Assembly (NCBI RefSeq): GCF_003952525.1
Contig: NZ_CP034451.1
Location: 4,092,001 to 4,156,000 of the forward strand
From: Mesorhizobium sp. M3A.F.Ca.ET.080.04.2.1
Lineage (GTDB): Bacteria > Pseudomonadota > Alphaproteobacteria > Rhizobiales > Rhizobiaceae
Direction: 5' to 3'
Length of the DNA: 64,000 nucleotides
Below are positions 37,419-45,949 of the stretch, one piece after another. The translations under genes and the position numbers were made by a program. The notes beneath the pieces were generated by a model. That model searched no databases, was not told where the DNA came from, and saw only the letters and a list, made by a program, of their open reading frames with translations. The stretch's first letter is position 1. Each line of letters begins with the position of its first letter.

Positions 37419-38672
37419 ATGAAGATCCTGGTGTTGGGCGGCGGCGTGATCGGTGTCACAAGCGCCTACTTCCTCGCAGAGGCCGGCCATGAGGTCACGG
37501 TGATCGACCGCCAGAAGGGGCCGGGGCTGGAGACCAGCTTCGCCAATGCCGGCGAGATCTCGCCCGGCTATGCCTCGCCCTGGGCCGGGCCGGGGGTGCC
37601 GATCAAGGCGATCAAGTGGCTGCTGATGAAGCACGGCCCACTGGTGGTGCGGCCTGCCTTCGATCCGCAAATGTGGACGTGGCTGCTCAAGATGCTGCGC
37701 AATTGCACGGCGGAACGCTATGCGCTCAACAAGTCGCGCATGGTGCCGCTTGCCGAATACAGCCGCGACACGCTGAAGGCGCTGCGCGCGGCGACCGGCA
37801 TTGCCTATGACGAGCGCGCAAAAGGCACGCTGCAGCTCTTTCGCCAGCAGAAGCAGCTCGACGGCACGGGCGGCGATGTCGAGGTGCTGAAGAAATACGG
37901 CGTTCCCTACGAGCTCCTCGATCGCGACGGCTGCATCGGTGCCGAACCGGGGCTGGCCGCCGTTCGCGAGAAGTTCGTCGGTGGCCTGAGGCTGCCCGGC
38001 GACGAGACCGGCGACTGCAAGATGTTCACCGATCGGCTGGCCGAGCTTTGCGCGGCGCGCGGCGTCAGCTTCGAATATGGCACCACCATCCGGCGTATCG
38101 TCAGGAGCCGCAACCGCGTCGGCCATGTCATCACCGACAAGGGCTGGCGCATGGCGGATGCCTATGTGCTGGCGCTTGGCAGCTATTCCGCGCTTTTCAT
38201 GCACAAGATGAAGCGGCCGATTCCGGTCTATCCGGTCAAGGGCTACTCGATCACGGTGCCGATCAAGAACGCCGAGGCGGCACCGGTGTCGACGATCATG
38301 GACGAGACCTACAAGGTGGCGACCACCCGGCTCGGCGACCGCATCCGCGTCGGCGGGACGGCGGAGATCTCCGGCTTCGATATGAGGCTGCACGAATCCC
38401 GCCGCCGCACGCTCGAGCATTCAGTCGGCGACCTCTTTCCGGGCGCCGGCGACCTCAAGGCGGCGACGTTCTGGTGCGGGCTCAGGCCGATGACGCCGGA
38501 CGGACCGCCGCTGATCGGACAAAGCGAATTGTCCAATCTCTATCTCAACACCGGCCACGGCACGCTCGGCTGGACCATGGCCTGCGGGTCGGCCAGGGTG
38601 CTCTCCGACATCCTTTCCAACAGGGTCCCGGAGATCAACGCGCGCGATCTCAGCCCGGACCGGTATCTCTAG
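37419..38672 (+). CDS. dadA: D-amino acid dehydrogenase small subunit
   Basis: DadA oxidises D-alanine and other D-amino acids to oxo acids, passing electrons to the respiratory chain. This 417-residue FAD protein starts [20 protein letters not shown] with the dinucleotide fold. [19 protein letters not shown] near 38-56 is characteristic of DadA, and [12 protein letters not shown] and [15 protein letters not shown] close the FAD domain. It forms a catabolic pair with the upstream alr. Confidence 0.95.
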   Translation: MKILVLGGGVIGVTSAYFLAEAGHEVTVIDRQKGPGLETSFANAGEISPGYASPWAGPGVPIKAIKWLLMKHGPLVVRPAFDPQMWTWLLKMLRNCTAERYALNKSRMVPLAEYSRDTLKALRAATGIAYDERAKGTLQLFRQQKQLDGTGGDVEVLKKYGVPYELLDRDGCIGAEPGLAAVREKFVGGLRLPGDETGDCKMFTDRLAELCAARGVSFEYGTTIRRIVRSRNRVGHVITDKGWRMADAYVLALGSYSALFMHKMKRPIPVYPVKGYSITVPIKNAEAAPVSTIMDETYKVATTRLGDRIRVGGTAEISGFDMRLHESRRRTLEHSVGDLFPGAGDLKAATFWCGLRPMTPDGPPLIGQSELSNLYLNTGHGTLGWTMACGSARVLSDILSNRVPEINARDLSPDRYL

Positions 38673-38687
38673 TGAAGGCCACGCTGA

Positions 38688-40853
38688 TCAAAAGGCCTGC
38701 CTCACCCATGCCCCGCTGAACAGCAGCCTGTAGGCCCAGCCGATGCTCACATTGGCGGCGACCGGCCGGGAATGGGCGAGATAGTCGTCATAGACCGGCT
38801 TCATGCGGCGGTAGAAGGCGGGATCGAGCACCACCATGCCGTTCTCGCTGTCGTGAAAGAAGCTGCGGTTGTTGAGATTGACCGAGGAGATGGTGACCAG
38901 CCGCTCGTCGATCATCATGATCTTGGAGTGTAACACGACATCCGGGGCCTTGAACTCGCGGATGTCGATATGGTCGCCATATTTCTCGACGAACAGCCTG
39001 TTGAGCGCGGTGAGAAAGCTGCCGCCGATGTCGCCCTTGAGGTCGATGCGGCCGACGATGTCGATCTTCACGCCTCGGGCGAGCGCCCGGTCGAGGGCGC
39101 GAACAAGGTCGGGCGTCGGGTTGAGATAAGGGTTGACGATTTGGATATGGCGCCTGGCGGCGTTGATAAGCTCGACAAAGTAGTTCTCCAGCGCATGCCC
39201 ATCCTCGTAGGGCACCGAGATGAAGTGCCGCGCCACGCCTGGCGAGCTGCGACCGGCTGAAGGAACCGGGATTGAAAACGGACGTGACAGGTTGGTGTCG
39301 GCATCGCGCAGCCAGACTGTGGAGAGGTGCGCCGCAAGCGTCGCGACCGTCGCCTCGTCCGCGACCTCGACGTCGAAATCGCTCCAGTTGGAATAGTAGT
39401 TCAGCGAGAACCCGTCCGTCTTGCCGTATTGCTGCAGGTTCGGATAACGCGTCAGGTCGACCGGCCGGTGAAAAAGGAAGCCATCATGGATGTTGCGTCC
39501 GCCGATGATGACGCGGGACCGGCCAGGCTGATCCGCCAGCGTCGCCAGCATCTTGATGTGGTGGGTCTTGTGCAGCTGTGAGATCTGCTCGTCGATCGGC
39601 GCGCCGCGGTAGGCCCGCCAGCGATATTCCTGCAGCTGGACATTGGGGAATTCGGCGGCCAGGCGGTGCAGCATGGCGTCGTCCTTCTCGCGTTCCAGCA
39701 CGTCGGTGATCAGGATGCGCACCTTGGCGCCCCGCGCGGCATGATACCTTATCAGCCGCTCGATGATGCGGCCGGAAAAGTCCGCCTTGAACTCCAGCGA
39801 CGACAGATAGATCAGCCTGAGCTTTGGAGCGTCGGAAAAATCGAGCGGCAGTTCCGGATCGGCTTTGTCGAAGGCACTGTCGGGCAGCGTCTTGCCGAGC
39901 AGGGCCTCGACCTTGGCGTTGAAGCCGTCGCGCGACTTGCGCAGGAGCGTGGGATTTCCGAGCGGCAGAGCGCAGGTCTGCGACAGCCAGCGGCCGGCAT
40001 AGAAAGCGCGGTCGAGCGCTTCGAGGCTTTTCGCATCGGGTACCGGGCAGCGGTCATAGCGGCTGTCGAGCGCCGTGATCCAGGGATCGGCGGTCTCCTC
40101 GCGCAGAATGGTCAGCGGGGCTCCGGCCGGGGCCTCTCTGGAGCTGACGCGCAGGTCGCAGCGGCCGAGCGCCTCGCTGGGAAAGAGGCTGACCGGAGTG
40201 CCGGCTGCGGGCAGGCTGAGATGGAATTGCGAGCCCGCGGCGACGGTGCCCGATCGCGCCGACGAGCGAAGGGCGAGCGGGCCATCGCAACTGCCGTCAA
40301 TGTCGAGGGGCGTGTTGCCGGCCTGTCGCAGCACGATCTCGACGGAGCGCGCCTGAAGTCCTGAAAAGCTGAAGGTCTTGGGGTCAGAGGGCCGCGCGGT
40401 GGCATCGAGATAAAGCGTCTGCCGCGACATGCGCCAGCGGCCGGTGAAATGGCTTTCGCCCGGCTTGCCCGATGCCGGCGGCAGCTCTGTCCTGTCGAGC
40501 GGATTTGCCAACCGCTGCAGCGCTCGATAGGTCCTTTGGAAGCTATCGTTATGGACGTCGCGCCAGTTGCGGCCGAAGCGGCCGGTGCCGTTTGAGCGGT
40601 CGAGGGCGTCGATCCGGCTCTGGGCGAGCAATGCCTGGAACCGCTTCTCGTAGGCAAAGTCGCCGTCATCCGCGAAGATGCGGGCGGTCGCGGTCTCGGC
40701 GCCGCTGGTGTCGGCCGATATTGGGGGGCGGGCGCAGGCACCATCACCTGGAAAATAGGCGCAGGCGGAACGGCCCGGCATGCCCGCGCAACTGGCCAGC
40801 ACCGTCAGCGCCAAACCCGCCAACGAGCTTGCTCCAACGGACCTCAAGCTCAC
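38688..40853 (-). CDS. Phospholipase D family lipoprotein
   Basis: This is a 721-residue protein of the PLD superfamily. The GTG at 40853 overlaps the upstream gene's stop (GTGA) and starts a lipoprotein signal with the lipobox-like LASC near residue 21; the frame is open 64 codons further upstream but there it overlaps another gene. Two PLD catalytic regions are visible: a degenerate HIKMLATLAD with IIGGRN near 440, and HSKIMMIDERLVTISSVN near 660. The first departs from the strict HxK-x4-D spacing. It is likely envelope-anchored and acts on phospholipids; the substrate is not shown. Confidence 0.85.
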   Translation of the reverse strand: MSLRSVGASSLAGLALTVLASCAGMPGRSACAYFPGDGACARPPISADTSGAETATARIFADDGDFAYEKRFQALLAQSRIDALDRSNGTGRFGRNWRDVHNDSFQRTYRALQRLANPLDRTELPPASGKPGESHFTGRWRMSRQTLYLDATARPSDPKTFSFSGLQARSVEIVLRQAGNTPLDIDGSCDGPLALRSSARSGTVAAGSQFHLSLPAAGTPVSLFPSEALGRCDLRVSSREAPAGAPLTILREETADPWITALDSRYDRCPVPDAKSLEALDRAFYAGRWLSQTCALPLGNPTLLRKSRDGFNAKVEALLGKTLPDSAFDKADPELPLDFSDAPKLRLIYLSSLEFKADFSGRIIERLIRYHAARGAKVRILITDVLEREKDDAMLHRLAAEFPNVQLQEYRWRAYRGAPIDEQISQLHKTHHIKMLATLADQPGRSRVIIGGRNIHDGFLFHRPVDLTRYPNLQQYGKTDGFSLNYYSNWSDFDVEVADEATVATLAAHLSTVWLRDADTNLSRPFSIPVPSAGRSSPGVARHFISVPYEDGHALENYFVELINAARRHIQIVNPYLNPTPDLVRALDRALARGVKIDIVGRIDLKGDIGGSFLTALNRLFVEKYGDHIDIREFKAPDVVLHSKIMMIDERLVTISSVNLNNRSFFHDSENGMVVLDPAFYRRMKPVYDDYLAHSRPVAANVSIGWAYRLLFSGAWVRQAF

Positions 40854-41290
40854 CCGATGGCCCCGTTCATGGCCTTGAGCTGGGCAGGATCGCGCGGCGG
40901 CATGAAGCCATGCGGGAACATCCTGCAGACGGGAAGCGCAAAGGTGGCGAGCAGAAGCTCCGCCTCGCCACGCATCTTCCTCGGTGCGCTGCGGTCGTCG
41001 CGGATCGCCCTCGCCGAGGCGATCAGCGCGCCGTCGCAGTCGCAATGATTGCGCTGGGCGATGTAGCAGGCGTCGTGGACCTGGCAGGCGGCATCAAGAC
41101 GATCGACCGGCTTGGACGACAGGTCCCCGGTTCGGGTCCCGGGCCCACAATAGTTGCCGAAGACGAACGGCGAGGGGCGAGCCATTGCATAGCGGATCGG
41201 TTTCGGAAGTTCCGCCTCCGGACGTTTGGTCCAGGGATTGGCGCAGGCGGCGAGGCAAAACAGCGGCAGGATGGCAAGAGAGGCACGCAT
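40850..41290 (-). CDS. Phospholipase A2-like lipoprotein
   Basis: This is a 146-residue protein with a lipoprotein signal (MRASLAILPLFCLAACANP, Cys17 in LAAC). It carries FGNYCGPGTRTGD followed by LDAACQVHDACY, matching the calcium loop and His-Asp active site of prokaryotic phospholipase A2 domains. The start at 41290 is set by the signal peptide; the frame is open 33 codons upstream. Its TGA overlaps the GTG of the phospholipase D-like gene, so the two are translationally coupled. Enzyme activity is inferred from the motif. Confidence 0.8.
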   Translation of the reverse strand: MRASLAILPLFCLAACANPWTKRPEAELPKPIRYAMARPSPFVFGNYCGPGTRTGDLSSKPVDRLDAACQVHDACYIAQRNHCDCDGALIASARAIRDDRSAPRKMRGEAELLLATFALPVCRMFPHGFMPPRDPAQLKAMNGAIG

Positions 41291-41385
41291 GTTTCCGCCG
41301 ACGTTACGAAGAACAGTCCACGGTCGTCCGTGACGATCGCCGGTGCCACACTCGCCGACTTTGTGGCAAGCGCAAGGCGGCCTGC

Positions 41386-42267
41386 TCACATGAACAACGC
41401 GCGCTCCCGCTCGACCGCCTTGGTGATGAAGTTGGCGACGATCTGCACGCGCCGCAGCGGCCTCACCGATTCATGATAGACCAGCCAGTAGGCCCGGCGG
41501 ATGGGCGCCACGATGTCGACCGGGACGAGCTCCGGCATCGAGCGCGCCACGAAGGTGTGGAGGATGCCGATGCCGGCGCCGGAGCGCACGGCTTCCGCCT
41601 GGCCGAGGGCCGAGGAGATGGCGAAGGTCGAGCGCCAGTCGGGGCTGAACTCGGCGGCGTAGTCGAGCGAGGGGCTGACGATGAGGTCGGGCACGTAGCC
41701 GATCAGCGTGTGCTGACCGAGCTCGGCCGCCGACTTCGGCAGCCCGTTGGAATCCACGTAAGCGCGGGAGGCAAACAGGCCAAGCGTGTAGTCGACCAGC
41801 TTTCCCGCGATCAGCCGGCCCTCGGTCGGCCGCTCGACCGTGATCGCGATATCGGCCTCGCGCCGCGACAGCGAGAAGGAGCGCGGCACGGGCACCAACT
41901 GGATGGTGAGTTCGCGGTGGAGCGCCGTCAGACCGCCGAGCCGCTTGGCCAGGAAGGCGACGCCAAAGCCGTCGGGCGCGCCGATGCGCACCGTGCCGGA
42001 AACGTCGTCGCCCTCGCCGGCAATGGTCGAGCGCGCGGCGATCATGTCGCTCTCCATGCGCTCGGCAATGTCGAGCAAGCGCTCACCGGCCGGCGTCAGC
42101 TCGCTGCCGGTGGTCAGGCGACGAAAGAGTTTTGTGCGCAATGCCTCCTCGAGCGCGGCGATGCGGCGCGACACGGTGGCGTGGTTGAGCTCCAGGCGCT
42201 TGGCCGCGCCCAGGATCTGGCCGGCGCGCGCCACGGCGAGGAAGATGCGGACGTCATCCCAGTTCAT
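41386..42267 (-). CDS. LysR family transcription regulator
   Basis: This is a 293-residue LysR regulator. The N-terminal winged helix-turn-helix (MNWDDVRIFLAVARAGQILG; NHATVSRRIAALEEAL) is followed by an effector domain. The ATG at 42267 starts the HTH; the frame extends 39 codons further into a palindromic repeat. It diverges from mmsA and is a candidate regulator of that gene. Confidence 0.93.
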   Translation of the reverse strand: MNWDDVRIFLAVARAGQILGAAKRLELNHATVSRRIAALEEALRTKLFRRLTTGSELTPAGERLLDIAERMESDMIAARSTIAGEGDDVSGTVRIGAPDGFGVAFLAKRLGGLTALHRELTIQLVPVPRSFSLSRREADIAITVERPTEGRLIAGKLVDYTLGLFASRAYVDSNGLPKSAAELGQHTLIGYVPDLIVSPSLDYAAEFSPDWRSTFAISSALGQAEAVRSGAGIGILHTFVARSMPELVPVDIVAPIRRAYWLVYHESVRPLRRVQIVANFITKAVERERALFM

Positions 42268-42309
42268 GGGGATGACCTCGGTGGCAACGGTCAAGGCCGC
42301 GATCCCTCG

Positions 42310-42378
42310 CGCCCCCCTCCGTCCTGCCGGACATCTCCCCTCTAGAGGGTGAGGTGTCCGGCAGGACGGAGGGGGGCG
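42310..42378. repeat. Long intergenic palindrome
   Basis: The 24-bp arms 42310-42333 and 42355-42378 are perfect inverted copies. The left arm begins CGCCCCCCTCCGTCC and ends TGCCGGACA. Between them is CCCTCTAGAGGG, itself palindromic, so nearly 70 bp can fold into one hairpin. This is the type of mobile palindromic repeat common between rhizobial genes. It lies in the LysR-mmsA divergent promoter region. Confidence 0.9.
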
Positions 42379-42552
42379 TGACAAAGCTCAACTTGAGAAA
42401 TCCTTGGCGACAGGCTCTGGCTATTTGCGGCAATTAATGCACGTCCGGCTCCTGTTGTCTATTTTTCGCACAACGGTTGCGTTCTGGCTCGCGTTGCCTT
42501 CGCCCTCGCAAAGGCGGACAATGCCTCATCATCGAAAACAGGGAGAGAAACC

Positions 42553-44049
42553 ATGATCGAATACGGTCATTTCATCGGCGGCGAGCGTGTCGCCGGCACG
42601 AGCGGGCGCAAGCAGGATGTGATGCAGCCGATGGACGGCTCCGTGCGCGGCACGGTGGCGCTGGCCTCGCAGGCGGAGCTGCGCTCCGCGGTCGAGAACG
42701 CCAAGGCCGCGCAGCCCAAGTGGGCCGCCACCAACCCGCAGCGCCGCGTGCGCGTGCTGATGAAGTTTCTCGAGCTGGTCCAGCGCGACTATGAAGAGCT
42801 CGCCGACATACTGGCGCGCGAGCACGGCAAGACCCTTGCCGATGCGCGCGGCGACATCCAGCGCGGCCTCGAAGTGGTCGAAGTCTGCATCGGCGCCCCG
42901 CACATGATGAAGGGCGAATTCACCGACGGCGCCGGCCCCGGCATCGATGTCTATTCGATGCGCCAGCCGCTCGGCGTGGTCGCCGGCATCACGCCGTTCA
43001 ACTTCCCGGCGATGATCCCGCTTTGGAAGATCGCGCCGGCGATCGCCTGCGGCAATGCCTTCATCCTGAAGCCATCCGAGCGCGATCCGGGCGTGCCGCT
43101 GCGCATCGCCGAACTGTTCATCGAGGCCAGCCTGCCTGCCGGCATCCTCAACGTCGTCAACGGCGACAAGGAAGTGGTCGACGCCATCCTCGACGATCCG
43201 GACATCAAGGCCATCGGTTTCGTCGGCTCGACGCCGATCGCCCAATACATCTATTCGCGCGGCTGCGCGGCCGGCAAGCGCGTGCAGTGCTTCGGCGGCG
43301 CCAAGAACCATATGATCATCATGCCCGACGCCGACATGGACCAGACGGTCGATGCGCTGATCGGCGCGGGCTACGGCTCGGCCGGCGAGCGCTGCATGGC
43401 GATCTCCGTCGCCGTGCCGGTCGGCAACGACACCGCCAACCGGCTGATGGAAAAGCTGGTGCCGCGCGTCGAAAGCCTGAAGGTCGGCCCGTCGACCGAC
43501 TCTTCCGCCGATTTCGGCCCGCTAGTGACGCGCCAAGCGCTGGAGCGCGTCAAGGGCTATGTCGACCTGGGCGTCAAGGAAGGCGCCAAGCTCGTCGTCG
43601 ACGGCCGTGGCTTCAAGATGCAAGGTTATGAGAACGGCTACTATATGGGCGGCTGCCTGTTCGACAATGTGACCGCCGACATGCGCATCTACAAGGAAGA
43701 GATCTTCGGACCGGTGCTGTCGGTGGTGCGCGCGCCGACCTATGAGAACGCCATCCACCTCGCCAACGACCACGAAATGGGCAATGGCGTCGCCATCTTC
43801 ACCCGCGACGGCGACGCCGCGCGCGACTTTGCCTCGCGCGTCCAGGTCGGCATGGTCGGGGTCAACGTGCCGATCCCGGTGCCGATCGCCTACTACACGT
43901 TCGGCGGTTGGAAGGCCTCCTCCTTCGGTGACCTCAACCAGCATGGTCCGGACGCGTTCCGCTTCTACACCAAGACCAAGACGGTCACCTCGCGCTGGCC
44001 GTCCGGTATCAAAGACGGCGCCGAGTTCGTCATCCCGACGATGAACTGA
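42553..44049 (+). CDS. mmsA: CoA-acylating methylmalonate-semialdehyde dehydrogenase
   Basis: The enzyme converts methylmalonate semialdehyde or malonate semialdehyde to propionyl- or acetyl-CoA in valine, thymine or inositol breakdown. The 498-residue aldehyde dehydrogenase has TPFNFPAMIPLWKIAPAI near 148 and the catalytic Cys281 in GSAGERCMAISV; these are MMSDH signatures. An AGGGAGAGA site precedes the ATG. No valine or inositol genes are adjacent, so the pathway role is not set by context. Confidence 0.93.
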   Translation: MIEYGHFIGGERVAGTSGRKQDVMQPMDGSVRGTVALASQAELRSAVENAKAAQPKWAATNPQRRVRVLMKFLELVQRDYEELADILAREHGKTLADARGDIQRGLEVVEVCIGAPHMMKGEFTDGAGPGIDVYSMRQPLGVVAGITPFNFPAMIPLWKIAPAIACGNAFILKPSERDPGVPLRIAELFIEASLPAGILNVVNGDKEVVDAILDDPDIKAIGFVGSTPIAQYIYSRGCAAGKRVQCFGGAKNHMIIMPDADMDQTVDALIGAGYGSAGERCMAISVAVPVGNDTANRLMEKLVPRVESLKVGPSTDSSADFGPLVTRQALERVKGYVDLGVKEGAKLVVDGRGFKMQGYENGYYMGGCLFDNVTADMRIYKEEIFGPVLSVVRAPTYENAIHLANDHEMGNGVAIFTRDGDAARDFASRVQVGMVGVNVPIPVPIAYYTFGGWKASSFGDLNQHGPDAFRFYTKTKTVTSRWPSGIKDGAEFVIPTMN

Positions 44050-44120
44050 CCGGACGCTTTTGGTTGCGCGTCCTCGCCGCGTTGCGGCTGCGGGCGCGCG
44101 GCATCCGATCGTGATTGAAT

Positions 44121-44155
44121 GAGAGGCCCGGCGCTCGCGCTGGGCCTCTCCTTTT
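44121..44155 (+). terminator. Terminator downstream of mmsA
   Basis: GAGAGGCCCGGCGC and GCGCTGGGCCTCTC form a long stem with a single mismatch and a 2-base loop, followed by CTTTTC. It lies 71 bp after the mmsA stop. Confidence 0.8.
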
Positions 44156-44293
44156 CAAAGCGGAATCAAGCGAATGTCACGACCATGGAACCAACAGGCA
44201 ATATCTGCCTTAAATTACATTCCTGCCGCGTGCAGGCCAATCAAACAGCGCCGGTAGCAGCCGGGGTACTCGTCTGGCGCGAGGAGGTGTCAG

Positions 44294-44596
44294 GTGACAC
44301 GATTTCTTATGGCGACGATGAGCCTTGCGGTTGCGGTATCCGGCGGCATCGCCCAGGCAAACGCGGCCGGGCAATGTGCTCCACGTTCCGAGGTGATCAA
44401 AGCGCTCGGCGACAAGTTCCATGAAAGCGAGGCCGGCCGCGGACTGATCAATCCGAACGTGGTGCTCGAGATTTTTGTTTCCGAGCAGGGCAGTTGGACG
44501 GTCCTTGCCTCCGATACCAAGGGTCAGAGCTGCGTGCTTTCGGTCGGCGAAGGCTGGGATAGCCCGACGATCGCCGCCGCCCTGCCGGGCGCTTGA
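44294..44596 (+). CDS. Small secreted protein, copy 1 of a related pair
   Basis: This is a 100-residue protein from a GTG with GAGGAGG just upstream. A signal peptide at about 1-25 (MATMSLAVAVSGGIAQANA) precedes a small domain with LEIFVSEQGSWTVLASD and GQSCVLSVGEGWD. The second gene, 258 bp downstream, encodes the same pattern. It probably acts in the periplasm; the conserved glycine/tryptophan segment and a conserved cysteine are the only clues. No function is known to me. Confidence 0.75.
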   Translation: MTRFLMATMSLAVAVSGGIAQANAAGQCAPRSEVIKALGDKFHESEAGRGLINPNVVLEIFVSEQGSWTVLASDTKGQSCVLSVGEGWDSPTIAAALPGA

Positions 44597-44854
44597 ACGT
44601 CGAGATGCAAGGCGCCTGAGCGCCTCGCCAGGTTTACAGCCCGAAGCGGAGAAAGCAGGTTGCTTGCGCTCGGTCAGCTTGTTTGCGGGGCGCAGGTTCA
44701 CCATATCGAATCCAGGAAGTGACAGCTCCCGACAGACCGGAAACCAGAAGGAATGACGTGATGGGAACGTCCGATCCGGCCTGGAGCATTCCGGCACGCT
44801 GAGGCGGCCAAATGTGCCTCCCTTGCCGAAATGCGACGGCGAAGGAGGTGCCCG

Positions 44855-45172
44855 ATGGCACGCATATTTTCGTTTCAATGGATCAAGCCGGCGGCGGTCG
44901 GGTCGACGATGGCGTTGCTGGCATTCCCCGCATCGGCGCAGGTCATTTGCGACGCCCATGACGTTTTGGTCACCGGACTGGCGGCGACGTTCGAGGAGAA
45001 GCGGCTCGGCTATGGTGTAGCCGGAGATGTCGCCATCTTTGAGGTGTTCGCCTCGGCAAGCGGCACCTGGACCATCGTCGTGACGGACGTCAACGGCCAA
45101 AGCTGCATCCTTGCGGCCGGTGAGGGTTGGGAAGAGACTCCGGCCACCGCGGTCGGGCAGCCGGGCGGGTGA
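44855..45172 (+). CDS. Small secreted protein, copy 2 of a related pair
   Basis: This is a 105-residue protein starting MARIFSFQWIKPAAVG behind a strong GAAGGAGGTG site. A signal peptide ends near PASAQ (about 29). The mature part has FEVFASASGTWTIVVTDVNG followed by QSCILAAGEGWEE, matching copy 1, and an extra cysteine pair near its start (VICDAHDV). The tandem copies suggest gene duplication. It ends 15 bp before the convergent GntR gene. Confidence 0.75.
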   Translation: MARIFSFQWIKPAAVGSTMALLAFPASAQVICDAHDVLVTGLAATFEEKRLGYGVAGDVAIFEVFASASGTWTIVVTDVNGQSCILAAGEGWEETPATAVGQPGG

Positions 45173-45187
45173 CGCGCGACGCGCCGG

Positions 45188-45880
45188 TCAGCGCGTCGCC
45201 GCGACCTCGGCATGGCCGCGCAGCAGCGCCATCAGCTTGTCAGCATCCTTGGCGGCCGCCTCCTCATCGCCGTCGAGGATGGAGCGGATCAGCGCGACGT
45301 GATGTTCGGCCGATTCGGCCAAGCCGGTATCGGCCTTGTAGCGGTACCAGAAGCGGCGGCTGTGGGTCTGCAAGGGAGCCGCCACGCGTGCCGCGAACGG
45401 ATTGTCGGCCGCCATCGCAAGGGCCTCGTCGAGGGCCTTGTCGGCCTGGATGAAAGAAAGCACGTTGCCGGAGATCACCGCCTTCTGCATGGCTAGGGCG
45501 GCCTCGTGGAAAAGGTCCGCCGCCTCGCGGGTGACGAAGCGGGCCGCTGAGCGGGCCAGCACCAGCTCGATGCCGCGCCTTGCGTCGAGCACCCGCAGCC
45601 AGTCGCCGGGGTGAAGCGGCGCGACCGCGACGCCGGCGCGCGGGCGCACATCGAGCAGGCCTTCCCACGCCAGCCGCTGGATTGCCTCGCGCACCGGGGT
45701 CCGGCCCAACCCCAGCCGATCGATCAGCGCGCCCTCGGTGACAAAGCTAGCCGGAGGCAGCTCCAGGGTGACGATCATGTGCTCGAGGGCCCGGTAGGCT
45801 CGCGTCGCCGCCGGCTCGAACGCCGTCCTTGTCTCGAGGGATATCAAAGGCAGGCTCCTGATATATTTTTCATATATCAT
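45188..45880 (-). CDS. GntR/FadR-family regulator of the hydroxyproline cluster
   Basis: This is a 230-residue regulator: an N-terminal winged helix (EGALIDRLGLGRTPVREAI) and an all-helical FCD effector domain (RRGIELVLARSAARF; HHVALIRSILDGD). It diverges from the DHDPS-family gene with 69 bp between starts. Two TGATATAT-type palindromes lie in that gap, one overlapping its own start codon, so it probably represses both directions and is released by a hydroxyproline-derived effector. The effector is inferred. Confidence 0.88.
   Translation of the reverse strand: MIYEKYIRSLPLISLETRTAFEPAATRAYRALEHMIVTLELPPASFVTEGALIDRLGLGRTPVREAIQRLAWEGLLDVRPRAGVAVAPLHPGDWLRVLDARRGIELVLARSAARFVTREAADLFHEAALAMQKAVISGNVLSFIQADKALDEALAMAADNPFAARVAAPLQTHSRRFWYRYKADTGLAESAEHHVALIRSILDGDEEAAAKDADKLMALLRGHAEVAATR
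45859..45879. promoter_or_regulatory. Candidate GntR operator 1
   Basis: TGATATAT and ATATATCA form an 8-bp inverted repeat separated by 5 bp. It overlaps the first codon of the GntR gene, fitting autorepression. The half-site is shared with the palindrome at 45925-45934. Confidence 0.7.
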
Positions 45881-45924
45881 AATCGATTCCGCGTTGACGG
45901 GCCATTTCTTAATAGATATATGCC

Positions 45925-45934
45925 TGATATATCA
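45925..45934. promoter_or_regulatory. Candidate GntR operator 2
   Basis: TGATATATCA is a perfect 10-bp palindrome 15 bp before the ATG of the DHDPS-family gene. Another GATATAT at 45914-45920 adds a partial half-site. Its resemblance to operator 1 suggests one regulator binds both. Confidence 0.65.
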
Positions 45935-45949
45935 GATGGAGGTGCTGCC

